Source: Theropithecus gelada
Lineage: Eukaryota > Chordata > Mammalia > Primates > Cercopithecidae
DNA length: 64,000 nucleotides
Reading direction: 5' to 3'
Assembly (NCBI RefSeq): GCF_003255815.1
Contig: NC_037672.1
Span: 102,310,387 to 102,374,386 of the forward strand
Shown here: piece by piece, positions 46,261 to 56,033 of the stretch
How the letters are laid out: every line of letters starts with the position of its first letter
How positions within the stretch are numbered: the stretch's first letter is position 1
Notes under the pieces: generated by a model
Databases searched by the model: none
Told to the model about the DNA's origin: nothing
The model's input: only the letters and a program-made list of their open reading frames with translations
Translations under genes and position numbers: made by a program

Positions 46261-46927
46261 TTATACTTTAAGTTCTAGGGTACATGGGCGTAACGTGCAG
46301 GTTTGTTACATATGTATACTTGTGCCATGTTGCTGTGCTGCACCCATCAACTCGTCAGCACCCATCAACTCGTCATTTACATCAGGTATAACTCCCAATG
46401 CAATCCCTCCCCCCTCCCCCCTCCCCATGATAGGCCCCAGTGTGTGATGTTCCCCTTCCCGAGTCCAAGTGATCTCATTGTTCNNNNNNNNNNNNNNNNN
46501 NNNNNNNNNNNNNNNNNNNNNNNNNNNNNNNNNNNNNNNNNNNNNNNNNNNNNNNNNNNNNNNNNNNNNNNNNNNNNNNNNNNNNNNNNNNNNNNNNNNN
46601 NNNNNNNNNNNNNNNNNNNNNNNNNNNNNNNNNNNNNNNNNNNNNNNNNNNNNNNNNNNNNNNNNNNNNNNNNNNNNNNNNNNNNNNNNNNNNNNNNNNN
46701 NNNNNNNNNNNNNNNNNNNNNNNNNNNNNNNNNNNNNNNNNNNNNNNNNNNNNNNNNNNNNNNNNNNNNNNNNNNNNNNNNNNNNNNNNNNNNNNNNNNN
46801 NNNNNNNTTGGAAAAAACTGCTTTAAAGTTCATATGGAACCAAAAAAGAGCCCGCATCTCCAAGACAATCCTAAGTCAGAAGAACAAAGCTGGAGGCATC
46901 ACGCTACCTGACTTCAAACTATACTAC
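46218..46927 (-). mobile_element. 5'-inverted (twin-primed) L1PA insertion containing the assembly gap
   Basis: The left part is antisense L1PA 3'UTR: (TTTA)n to 46262, then 'ctttaagttctagggtacatggg', 'ttgttacatatgtatacttgtgcc', 'tgtgtgatgttccccttccc'. The right part (46808-46927) is sense L1 ORF2 ('gttcatatggaaccaaaaaagagcccg'). Opposite orientations inside one 17-bp target duplication are the signature of twin priming. An 18-bp unit 'gcacccatcaactcgtca' is duplicated in tandem at 46340-46375. The inversion point lies in the N run, so the true length is unknown. Confidence 0.92.
46484..46807. other. Assembly gap, 324 N
   Basis: Unknown bases. Frames of 202, 185 and 163 codons that cross it are artefacts of translating N. 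Confidence 1.
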
Positions 46928-46944
46928 AAGAAAACTAGACTCTT
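46928..46944 (+). repeat. Target-site duplication, right copy
   Basis: Identical to 46201-46217. Confidence 0.95.
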
Positions 46945-47300
46945 ATCACTCACTATATAAAAAATCAAATAAAAATGGATTTAAGATTTAAATCTAAGAC
47001 CTGAAACTATAAAACTACTAGAACAAAACTTTGGGGAAAAGCTCCAGGACATTGGTCTAGGCAAAAATTTCTTAAGACCTCAAATGCACACGCAACCAAA
47101 GCAAAAGTATATAAATAGGATAACAACAAAAACTTCTACACAGAAAAAAAAATCAACACGGTAAAGAAACAACTGATAGAATGGAAGAAAATATTTGCAA
47201 ACTGCTCATGTGACAAGGATTAATAACCAGAATATGAAAGGAGCTCAAACAACTTAATAGAAAAAAAAGAAAAGAAAAAAGACAAACAAAAAACCATATA

Positions 47301-47660
47301 ATTTTCTTTTTCCTTTTTTTCTCATTTTTTTTTTTTGGTTTTTGTTTTTGGTTTTTTTTGTTTGTTTGTTGTTTGTTTTTTGTTTTTTGAGACGGAATCT
47401 CGCACTGTCGCCCAAGCTGGAGTACAGTGATACAATGTCAGCTCACTGCAAGCTCCGCCTCCCAGGTTGACGCCATTCTCCTGCCACAGCCTCCTGAGTA
47501 GCTGGGACTACAGGCACACGCCACCAAGCCCGGCTAATTTTTTGTATTTTTAGTAGACACAGGGTTTCACCGTGTTAGCCAGGATGGTCTTGATCTCCTG
47601 ACCTCGTGATCCGGCCACCTTGGCGCCCCGAAGTGCTGGGATGACAGGCGTGAGCCACCG
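47301..47660 (-). mobile_element. AluY-type element inserted in the tail of an AluS
   Basis: A long T/GTTT head (47301-47390) leads into antisense Alu with Y-type bases: 'gcaagctccgcctcccaggttgacgccattctcctgcc' and 'gatctcctgacctcgtgatc'. It ends 'ccgcgcccggcc' and runs directly into another Alu that lacks its own head, so this copy landed at the 3' end of the older one. Confidence 0.9.
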
Positions 47661-47942
47661 CGCCCGGCCAAGTCTCGCTCTTACACCCAGGCTGGAGTGC
47701 AGTGGCATGATGTTGGTTCATTGCAACCTTTGCCCCCACAGTTCAAGCGATTCTCCTACCTCAGCCTCCGAAGTAGCTGGGATTACAGGTGCCCATTACC
47801 ACGCCCAGCTAATTTTTGTATTTTTGGTAGAGACAGGGTTTTGCCATGTTGGCCAGGTTGGTCTCAAACTCCTGACCTCAGGTTATCCACCCGCCTTGGC
47901 CTCCCAAAGTGCTAGGATTACATGTGTGAACAACCTCGCCCA
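47661..47942 (-). mobile_element. AluS, host of the preceding AluY
   Basis: Begins 'aagtctcgctctta', missing the T head and first few bases because the AluY separates them. The rest is a complete antisense dimer with AluS-like bases, ending 'acaacctcgcccag'. The 109- and 72-codon frames are Alu shadows. Confidence 0.93.
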
Positions 47943-47977
47943 GTCATAATTTGATTTTTAAAACAGGCAGCAGGCAG

Positions 47978-49207
47978 AGATAATTGGCAAGCCACATGTA
48001 GAAAAATGAAACTGGATCCTCATCTCTCACCTTATACAAAAATCAACTCTAGATGAATCAAAGTCTTAAATCTAAGACCTGAAATCACAAAAAGTTGTGG
48101 AAGATAACATTGGAGAAAACACTTCTAGATATTGGCTTAGGCAAAGACTTCATGACCAAGAATCCAAAAGCAAATGCAACAAAAGCAAAGATAAATAAAT
48201 GAGAATTTATTAAGCTAAAAAAGCTTCTGCATAGCAAAATAAATAATCAACAGAGTAAACAAACAACCCAGAAAGGGAGAAAATCTTTGCAGACTATGCA
48301 TCCAACAAAGGACTAATATCTGGAATCTACAAGAAACTCAAATCAGCAAGAATGAAACAAACAATCCCATCAACAAATGGGCTAAGGACATGCATACACA
48401 ATTCTAAAAAGAAGATATACAAATAGCCAACAAACATATGAAAAAATACTCAATATCACTAATTATCAGGGAAATTCGAATCAAAACAGCAATGCAATAA
48501 CATCTCATTCCTGCAAAAATGGCCATAATTAAAAAATCAAGAAATAATAGATGTTGATGTGGATGTGAGGAAAAGGGAACGCTTTTACATTACTGGTGGG
48601 AATGTAAAGTAGTACAACCACTATGGAAAACAGTGTGGAGATTACTTAAAGAACTAAAAGTGAATCTACCATTTGATCCACCAATCCCATTTCTGAGTAT
48701 CTACCCAAAGAAAAAGAAGTCATTATATAAAAAAGACACTTGTACACATGTTTATAGCAGCACAATTTGCAATTGCAAAAATATGGAACCAGCCCAATGC
48801 CCATCAATCAATGAGTGGATAAAGAAAATATGGTATGTATATACCATAGAATACTACTCAGCCATAAAAAGGAACAAAATAATGTCATTCACAGCAACCG
48901 GGATGGAGTTGGAGATCATTATTCTACATGAAGTAACTCAGGAATGAAAAACAAACATCCAATATTCTCACTCATAAATGGAAGCTGCGCTAGGAGGACA
49001 CAAAGGTATAAAAATGATACAATGAACTTTGGGAATTCCGGGGAAGGTGGGAGGGGGGTGAGGGATGAAAGACTACACATTGGGTACAGTGTACACTGCT
49101 CGGATGATGGGTGCACCAAAATCTCAGAAATCACCACTAAAGAACTTATCCATATAACCAAAAAACCACCTGTTCTCCAAAAACCTATTAAAATAAAGAA
49201 AAAAATA
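47978..49207 (+). mobile_element. Second sense L1, 5'-truncated (L1PB-like tail)
   Basis: Starts in ORF2 at 'gataattggcaagccacatgtag' and repeats ORF2 sequence already present at 46.95 kb, so it is a separate element. It runs through the ORF2 stop (48945) into a short 3'UTR ('gggtacagtgtacactgctcgg', 'gatgggtgcaccaaaatctcagaaatcaccac') and ends in 'attaaaataaagaaaaaaat'. The 3'UTR form fits L1PB-like elements. Confidence 0.9.
48633..48947 (+). pseudogene. C-terminal L1 ORF2 fragment
   Basis: One hundred and four codons ending in 'EIIILHEVTQE' and a stop, matching the L1 ORF2 C-terminus just before the cysteine-poor tail end. Upstream ORF2 in the same element is broken by stops, so it is not a functional protein. 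Confidence 0.85.
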
Positions 49208-49389
49208 GCTCCTTCCCAATAAGATTATTATATAGTATATATAATTATTGTATTATAAATTATATATTAAATTATTGCATATTATATAGTCTATAACAAT
49301 ACAATTCATAACTATGCAATTATTACTTTAATAACTAAATTCTATATAATTATGCTATTAATTTATAATAATTATATTACTGCCCCCCC
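49208..49389. repeat. AT-rich block of mixed words, ending in a C run
   Basis: About 170 bases almost only A and T without a fixed unit, then a run of nine to ten C at 49383-49391. It lies between two L1 tails. Confidence 0.8.
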
Positions 49390-49515
49390 CAAAAAATGAG
49401 GGGCTAAACATTGATCATTGTGGAAACTGGGGGATGGGGTGATGGGTGCATGAAGTTTTACTGCACTATTCTCCCTTCTTTTGTATATGTTCTCTAATAA
49501 AAAGAAATTTTAAAA
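49390..49515 (+). mobile_element. Old L1M-type 3' tail
   Basis: 'tgatcattgtggaaactggg', 'gggtgatgggtgcatgaag', 'ctattctcccttcttttgtatatgttc' and 'aataaaaagaaattttaaaa' follow the end of L1MB/L1MC-type elements. An element this old between two younger L1 parts is awkward and may instead be carried-along sequence. Confidence 0.55.
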
Positions 49516-50540
49516 ATGGGCAAAAGATCTGAACTTAAAAGTCAAAAATTTTTTAAAAGAAAAAAATCTGAATAGGCATTTCTCAAAAGAAGACATACAA
49601 GTGGTCAGTGGGTATGTGAAAAATGCTCAACATCATTAATCATCAGAGGAACGTGAATCAAAACAATGAGATATCATTTCACCCCAGTTTGAATTTTTTA
49701 TCAAAAAGACAGGCAATAACAGATGCTGGCAAGGATACGGGAGAAAGGGGAACTCTCATACGCTGTTGGTGGGAATGTAAATTAGTATAACCACAATGGA
49801 GAACAGTATGGAGGTTTCTCACAAAGCTAAAAATAGAGCAACCATATGATCTAGCAATCCCACTACTTGGAATATATCCAAAAGAATGGAAATCAGTATA
49901 TGGAAGAGATGTCTGCACTCTCATGTTTATTGCAGCAAAATTCACAATAGCCAAGATATGGAGTCAACATAAGTGTTCGTCAAGAGATAAATGAATAAAG
50001 AAAATGTGGTACATATACACAATAAAATATTATTCAGCCATAAAAAAAGAATAAAATCCTGTCATTTGCAACAATATGGTTGGAACTGGAGGACATTGTG
50101 TTAAGTGAAATAAGCCAGACACAGAAAGACACATATTGCATGTACTCACTCATATATAGGACGTAAAAAAAAAAAAAACTCATAGAAAGAGAGTAAAATG
50201 ATACTCATCAGAGGCTTGGAAGGGTGGTGGGGAGAAGAGGGATAGAAAGGTGTGGTTAATGGGAGCAAAATACAGTTAGGTAGAAGGAATAAGATCTAGT
50301 GTTTGGTAGCACAATAGGGAGACCATAGTTAATAATACTCTATTGTATATTTTAAATAAATAAAAGAGTCAAATTAGAATGTTCCTAACACAAAGAAATG
50401 ATAAATGCTTGAGGTGATGGATATCCCAATTATTCTGATTTGATCATTACACATTGTATGCTTGTATCAAAATATCACATGCACCCATGTATATGTATAA
50501 TCTTTATGCATCCATAAAAATTTTTAAAAATTAAAGATTT
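49516..50540 (+). mobile_element. Right part of the sense L1 that starts at 43560
   Basis: 'aatgggcaaaagatctgaa' is the ORF2 text that directly follows the break at 47.3 kb. It continues through 'cgctgttggtgggaatgtaaattag' (49761-49785), 'agcaatcccactacttggaatatatcc', the ORF2 end and a 3'UTR with 'gaggtgatggatatccc' and 'ttgtatcaaaatatcacatg', ending near 50540. One element split by about 2.2 kb of later DNA is the simplest reading; two separate elements are possible. Confidence 0.8.
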
Positions 50541-51099
50541 ATCTTATCTCACCTTTTAAAATGTATATCACATTAATTTTATAATGGACATAATACATTT
50601 TACATTTCATAAATAAATTAATGTACTTCGGGTTGAGTGCTCAAAGTATTTTTTAATAATCAGAATACATAATAAAAAATTTGGAGCACAAATTTGCTAG
50701 CAAATAAGTGACATGAGGTCATGAGTCATTTAGAATTTATTTTTATTTCCTCCAGAAAGACTAAGTTTCAGTTTTGTATATGGTAGAAAACTAACAACTA
50801 TTTGTAGAATTAATATTTTGTTCCTCTTACATATTTTAAAAGCTATTCTTTTTCAGAGTCTGTTTTTAGTACATGGTGGAGATTTCGAGAAGTATTCCCT
50901 CTTAAATAATTTAGGCTCTTCCCAGAATGTTGGTAAAATTGTTTTTTATTATTTCTAACTTATCCCTGATGGATGGGTATCTAGTGCTACTATGAATATG
51001 ATTAGCAAAGGTGAATTTATTATTTGTACCTTTGCTTAATTGTTCTGATAGTTTAAAAGTTTTCTTATATTTCACTTAAATTTCCCTACTGCAGTTGAA
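50541..51099. other. Unassigned sequence
   Basis: AT-rich with no repeat family or gene recognised. Confidence 0.4.
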
Positions 51100-51290
51100 G
51101 TTCATTGCTTCCTGTTCTGCTGTCATCGACTAATAAGAATTGGTCCCTGTCCTCCTGATAACATCCCTTAACATATTTTCAGAAGCTATCGTATCTCCCC
51201 TTAGCCTTTTTGTCTCCATATTGGGAAATTCTCAGCTCTACTATCCTTTCACCATATAGCCTATCCTTCCTGAATTTCTCATATTTTGAG
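51100..51290. mobile_element. Possible ancient CR1/L3 LINE fragment
   Basis: 'acatattttcagaagctatcgtatctccccttagcctttt' followed by 'gtctccatattgggaaattctcagctctactatcctttcaccatatagcc' resembles a widely shared amniote CR1/L3 segment ('agctatcatgtctcccct..cttctct..ccaggctaaacat..cagttcc'). Orientation and family are not secure. Confidence 0.4.
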
Positions 51291-52632
51291 GTTTATATTT
51301 GAATTTAGGTTTGTTCATAAAGAGAAAATTTGCATTTAAAATTTTATAATTGCCTAAAAATGAAAAAAAAATAGTTCTATGTATTATTTACCTAATTTGT
51401 TAGAAAGTAAGCATGCAATTCTATTGGGGAAATTGGGTTTGCTAAAAGTTAATTCTTATTACCAGTTTCATAAAAGACTATGTCAAATTATCCTTTTTTC
51501 TGCATTTATTAAAGAAGGAAACTTCAAGGGTCTGACATTTCTTGCAAACATGTGTATGTGCACCCATCTCTGTAGAGTTCATGTGCAAAGTGTATTTTTC
51601 TGAGAAAATACGTCTATAGCTTTCATGGTGGAGCACTGCCTTCCCCAGAAAGAAAAAAAAAAATCTGACTGGATTCTAGTCCTAGGATAAAATTAAAGTG
51701 GGTAGACACTAACTCACCTGTTTACCATTTCTGTTATTTTTTTGCAAATGACATGACTCATATAGCAGTGCATTTTAAGTAAAGTAATATTTATGATTGC
51801 AGCCTGAAAACTTTTCAAGAAATTTGAAATCAGTATTGTCTTGTGAACAGAGACTTCTTTCTCAGCATTATTTTCAATGTGTTTTTATCTCCCTCAGAGG
51901 AGTCTGCACATCCTCACTAGGGCATTGATTCAGAGCATCCTCTTTCTGTCAGTTATAATGTTGGCAACTATATGGCCAGCTGTTCTTAGCCACTCTCAAG
52001 TGTATAATACGCAGCCCTCACATATGTGAGATCTCCTTGTAACAAGCCAGAAATTGTCCTTAAAGAGCACTCCTAAGAAAGCAGTCAAAGGAGAGAAGAA
52101 GTGTGTTTCCAAGCATGTTCTTACATTCTTCCCTCTACAGATATGGCCCATAAGACTCTCCATCCATCTTAGAACATTCTCCATGCATCATTTGGCAGCA
52201 GAAATCCCATCAGCAATATACAATAAGGAAATAATCCCAACAAGAAAGAGGACATCTGCAGTCCAGAGACTAAGACCATGAGGTATTAGGATATGTTTAG
52301 CTCACACATGCTTGTAGAAAGAAATAAAGACCTTTGTGTCCAACACCAATTATCCTTTTCTTAAGACCCTTTTGACATCCCTGTTCCAGGTTTCCATGTG
52401 TTCAGACCACATTCACACAGATGTGCCTGGATGCTGCCTCATCTTCAGCCCCTTCCCTTCCCCCTGGCTTCCCACCCATGGGCTGCCTCGCTGGTGATAC
52501 CACAGGGCTCTGTTCAGCTCCTATGCCCAGCATGCACAACCTGGTGGTGTGGGGGAGTTATTACATCATGGGGTAAAGTTTACCAATTGCTAAGAAGGCC
52601 CAGCAGATCAATTATTTTTGCTTTTTGCTTTC
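51291..52632. other. Unassigned sequence
   Basis: 52380-52560 is clearly richer in G and C than the rest of the window and holds an 80-codon frame without recognisable domain. The remainder is AT-rich. It directly abuts a THE1 LTR. Confidence 0.4.
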
Positions 52633-52988
52633 CGTATTAGTCTGTTCTCATGCTGCCAATAAAGACATACACAAGACTGGGTAATTTATAAAGAATAAAA
52701 GGTTTAATGCACTCACAGTTCCACATGGCTCGGGAGGCCTCACAATTATGGCAGAGGGTGAAACTGAAGCAAGACATGTCTTACATGACAACGGGCAAGA
52801 GAGCTTGTGCAGGGGAACTCCCATTTATGAAACTAACAGATCTTGTGAGACTTATTCACTACCACGGGAACAGTATGGGGGAACCACCCCCATAACTCAA
52901 TTTTCTCCGCATGGCCCCACCCTTGACATGTGGGGATTATTACAATTCAAAGTGAGATATGGGTGGGGACACAAAGCCAAACCTTATT
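52633..52988 (-). mobile_element. THE1/MST-type solo LTR (ERVL-MaLR)
   Basis: The + strand reads 'tattagtctgttctcatgctgccaataaagacatacac', 'actgggtaatttataaag', 'ggcaagagagcttgtgcaggggaactccc', 'cttattcactaccacgggaac' and ends 'aaagccaaaccttatta', the reverse complement of a complete THE1-type LTR. 'ctttc' and 'ccttc' at the borders are a likely worn 5-bp target duplication. No internal region is attached, so it is a solo LTR. Confidence 0.93.
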
Positions 52989-53708
52989 ACCTTCCCTCTC
53001 CAGGCATTTTCATGGTGTAACACTACAGTCAGCTCAATACCACAGCCCCATTTGGGCTCTACCTCTTTTCTTGAATTTTTTTTTATCGTTGTTCTTCACT
53101 TCTAGTCCCTGGAATTGTCTTTCCTATAAAATAAGAGCACATTAGACTGTTTGGGCTCTTCTTTCTGGGAAAATCAGGCTAAGAAGTTATCTTAGAACTT
53201 TTCACTAGGGAAACATAACAGAAAACTCCAAGCATTTATTGTAATTTCTCCCATATTATGACTTTTTGATACAAACTTCCCCAATTACAGAGACAGGGTA
53301 TCTCCTATTCTGACCAGTAAAGATAACATATTGAATACAGTGAAAATATATAATGACAATTCAACAAATATTACTTAGCTCCTAGAATATCTCAAATATT
53401 CTACTATAGTATGGACTTCTGTCCACAAATTGAGGATTAAAAGTGTATCTATAATACAAAATGTTAGCTAACTAATCTTAAGAATTTCCCTCTCAACTTC
53501 TGAAACAACGATATATCTAGGTGGAATGAATTTTACTAATCAGAGGTAATAGAACTAAGAGGAATAAAATGTAATTGAATATCAACTCTAAACCCCAAAA
53601 ATCTTGTTAAGGAGGTAGTTCCTTTGGAGAGTTCTTCAGAGACCCCATATGACAATAAAACTAGAATGAATGCAAACAAAGATTCTACTGAAAACAAATG
53701 CTTTAAAA
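52989..53708. other. Unassigned sequence between two LTRs
   Basis: No repeat or gene recognised. It separates the THE1 LTR from the MLT1A. Confidence 0.45.
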
Positions 53709-53713
53709 ATAGG
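53709..53713 (+). repeat. Target duplication of the MLT1A LTR, left
   Basis: 'atagg', repeated at 56029-56033 immediately after the LTR end. Confidence 0.85.
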
Positions 53714-53828
53714 TGCTATAATCTGAATGTTTATGCCTGCTCCAAAATTTACATGTTGAAACTTATCATGAAAATGACCTTATTGTCCAAAGTAATTTAT
53801 AGATTCAATTATATCCATTAAGCTTCCA

Positions 53829-54128
53829 TTGACTTTCTTCACAGGATTAGAAAAATCTACTTTAAATTTCATATGGAACAAAAAACGGGCATGTATAGCT
53901 GAGACAATCCTAAGCAAAAAGAACAAAACTGGAGATACCATGCTACCTGACTTCAAACTATCCTACAAGGCTACAGTAAACAAAACAGCATGGTACTGGT
54001 ACCAAAGCAGATATCTAAACCAATGTAACAGAACAGAGGCCTCAGAAATAACACTACACATCTACAAACATCTAATCTTTGACAAACCTGACAAAAAACA
54101 AGAAATAGGGACAGGATTCCCTATTTAG
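53829..54128 (+). pseudogene. L1PA ORF2 fragment
   Basis: Ninety-nine codons ('LNFIWNKKRACIAETILSKKNK', 'PDFKLSYKA', 'AWYWYQ') from the ORF2 region beyond the reverse transcriptase. The frame is lost at the end by a stop, and the element as a whole has no complete ORF. Confidence 0.85.
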
Positions 54129-54708
54129 TAAATGGTGCTGGGAAAACTGGCTGACAATATGCAGAAAGGTGAAACTGGACCCCTTCCTTACACCTTATAT
54201 AAAAATTAGCTCAAGATGTATTAAAGACTTAATGTAAGACCTAAAACCATAAAAACCCTAGAAGAAAACCTAGGCAATACCATTCAGGACATAGGCATAG
54301 GCAAAGACTTCATGACTAAAACACCAAAGCAATTGCAACAAAAGCCAAAATTGACAGATGGGATCTAATTAAACTAAAGCGCTTCTGCACAGCAAAAGGA
54401 CCTATCATCAGAGAAAACAGGCAACCTACAGAATGGGAGAAAATTTTTGCAATCTATCCATTTGACAAAGGGCTAATATCCAGAATCTACAAGCAACTTA
54501 AACAAATTTACAAGAAAAAAAGCAACCCTATCAAAAGGTGGGCAAAGGATATGAGCAGACACTTCTCAAAAGAAGACATTTATGTGTCCAACAAACATAC
54601 TAAAAAAAGCTTATCATCACTGGTAATTAGAGAATTGCAAATCAAAACCACAATGAGATACCATCTCATGCCAGTTAGAATGATGATCATTAAAAGGTCA
54701 GGAAACAG

Positions 54709-55014
54709 GCCAGGTATGATGGCTTATGCCTGTATCCACAGCACTTTGGGAGGCAGAGGCAGGCAGATCACCAGAGGTCAGGAGTTCAAGACCAGCCTGA
54801 CCAACTTGGTGAAACCCCATCTCTACTAAAATTACAAAAATTAGCTGGGCATGGTGGCACACACCTGTAATCCCAGCTACTTGGGAGGCTGAGGCAGGGA
54901 GAATTGCTTGAACCTGGGAGGCAGAGGTTGCAGTGAGCCAAGATCATGCCACTGCACTCCAGCCTGGGAGACAGAGCGAAACTCTATCTTTAAAAAAAAA
55001 AAAAAAAAAAAAAT
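54709..55014 (+). mobile_element. AluS, full length, inserted in L1PA
   Basis: Complete sense dimer with AluS-like bases and a 22-base A tail. The 12-bp target duplication 'gtcaggaaacag' is exact at 54697-54708 and 55015-55026. It is the innermost and youngest level of this nest. Confidence 0.96.
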
Positions 55015-56033
55015 GTCAGGAAACAGATGCTGGAGAGGATGTAGAGAAATGGAAACACTTTTACACTGTTGGTGGGAGTGCAAATTAGTTCAACCATTGT
55101 GGAAGAGTGGAAGACAGTGTGGTAATTCCTCAAGGATCTAGAACCAGAAATACCATTTGACCTAGTAATACCATTACTAGATATATATCCAAAGGATTAT
55201 AAATTATTCTACTATAAAGATGCATGCACACATATGTTTATTGCAGCATTACTTACAATAGCAAAGACTTGGAACCAACCCAAATGCCTAATGATAGACT
55301 GGATAAAGAAAATGTGGCACATATACACCATGGAATACCATGCAGACATAAAAAAAAAATGATTTCATGTCCTTTGCAGGGACATGAATGAAGCTGGAAA
55401 CCATCATTCTCAACAAACTAACACAGGAACAGAAAACCAAATACGACATATTCTCACTCATTAGTGAGAGTTGAACAATGAAAATACATGGACACAGGGA
55501 GGGGAACATCACACACTGGGGCCTATTAGGGGGTGGGGAGCAATGTGAGGGATAGCGTTAGGACAAATATCTAATGCATGGGGGGCTTAAAACCCAGATG
55601 ACAGGTTGATGGGTGCAGCAAACCACCATGGCATTTGTATACCTATGTAACAAACCTGCATGTTCTGCACATGTATCCCAGAACTTGAAGTATAATGAAA
55701 AAAAAGAAGAAACTTAGTGATATATTAGAAGGTATGGACTTTAGGAGAGGATTAGATCATGAGGGCTCTGTCATTATGAATGGGATTAATGCCTTATAAA
55801 AGAGGCATCATCTGATATTCATTCCTTTGCCCTTCCACCTTCTGTCACATGAGTACACAGAAACAGTGCCATCTTGAAGCAGAGAGGGAAGCCCTCAACA
55901 GACACAAAACCTGTCAGCACCATGATCTTGGACTTCTCAGCCTCTAGAGAGTGAGAAATAAATTTCTATTCTTTATAAATCACCCAGAGTCAGATATTTT
56001 GTTATAGAAGCACAGATTAACTAAGACAATAGG

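Larger units (their letters stand above)
43560..47300 (+). mobile_element. Sense L1 (L1PB/L1MA age), ORF2 portion, left part
   Basis: Enters inside the ORF2 endonuclease domain ('aagatattccatgtaaatgaaac', 'ggtcattatataatgataaagaagtcaattca') and follows ORF2 without a break to 'ggagctcaaacaacttaatag' at about 47240-47260. It is interrupted by a younger L1PA at 46218-46927. ORF1 and the 5'UTR are absent. Stops and frameshifts split ORF2. The remainder of the same element most likely resumes at 49516. Confidence 0.9.
53766..55708 (+). mobile_element. L1PA, 5'-truncated, inserted in the MLT1A LTR
   Basis: Sense L1PA from 'gaaaatgaccttattgtccaaagtaatttatagattc' in late ORF2 to the 3'UTR ('gatgggtgcagcaaaccaccatggcat', 'gtaacaaacctgcatgttctgcacatgtatccc') and A-rich tail. 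The 8-bp target duplication 'gaaactta' lies at 53758-53765 and 55709-55716. Interrupted by an AluS at 54709-55014. Without the Alu it is about 1.6 kb. Confidence 0.95.
53714..56028 (+). mobile_element. MLT1A-type LTR (ERVL-MaLR), split by an L1
   Basis: The first ~52 bp (53714-53765, 'tgctataatctgaatgtttatgcc') and the rest (55709-56028) join into one LTR once the L1 is removed. Landmarks in the right part are 'gggattaatgccttataaaagagg', 'atcttggacttctcagcctctag', 'gagaaataaatttctattctttataaatcaccc' and the end 'ctaagaca'. TG...CA termini and a perfect 5-bp target duplication 'atagg' make the boundaries firm. Confidence 0.92.

Noticed and set aside
46303..46960. Frames of 163-202 codons, the longest in the window
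   Set aside because: They cross the N run, so most residues are unknown; the readable ends are L1PA 3'UTR and L1 ORF2.
47620..47949. 109-codon frame
   Set aside because: Alu shadow over the AluY/AluS pair.
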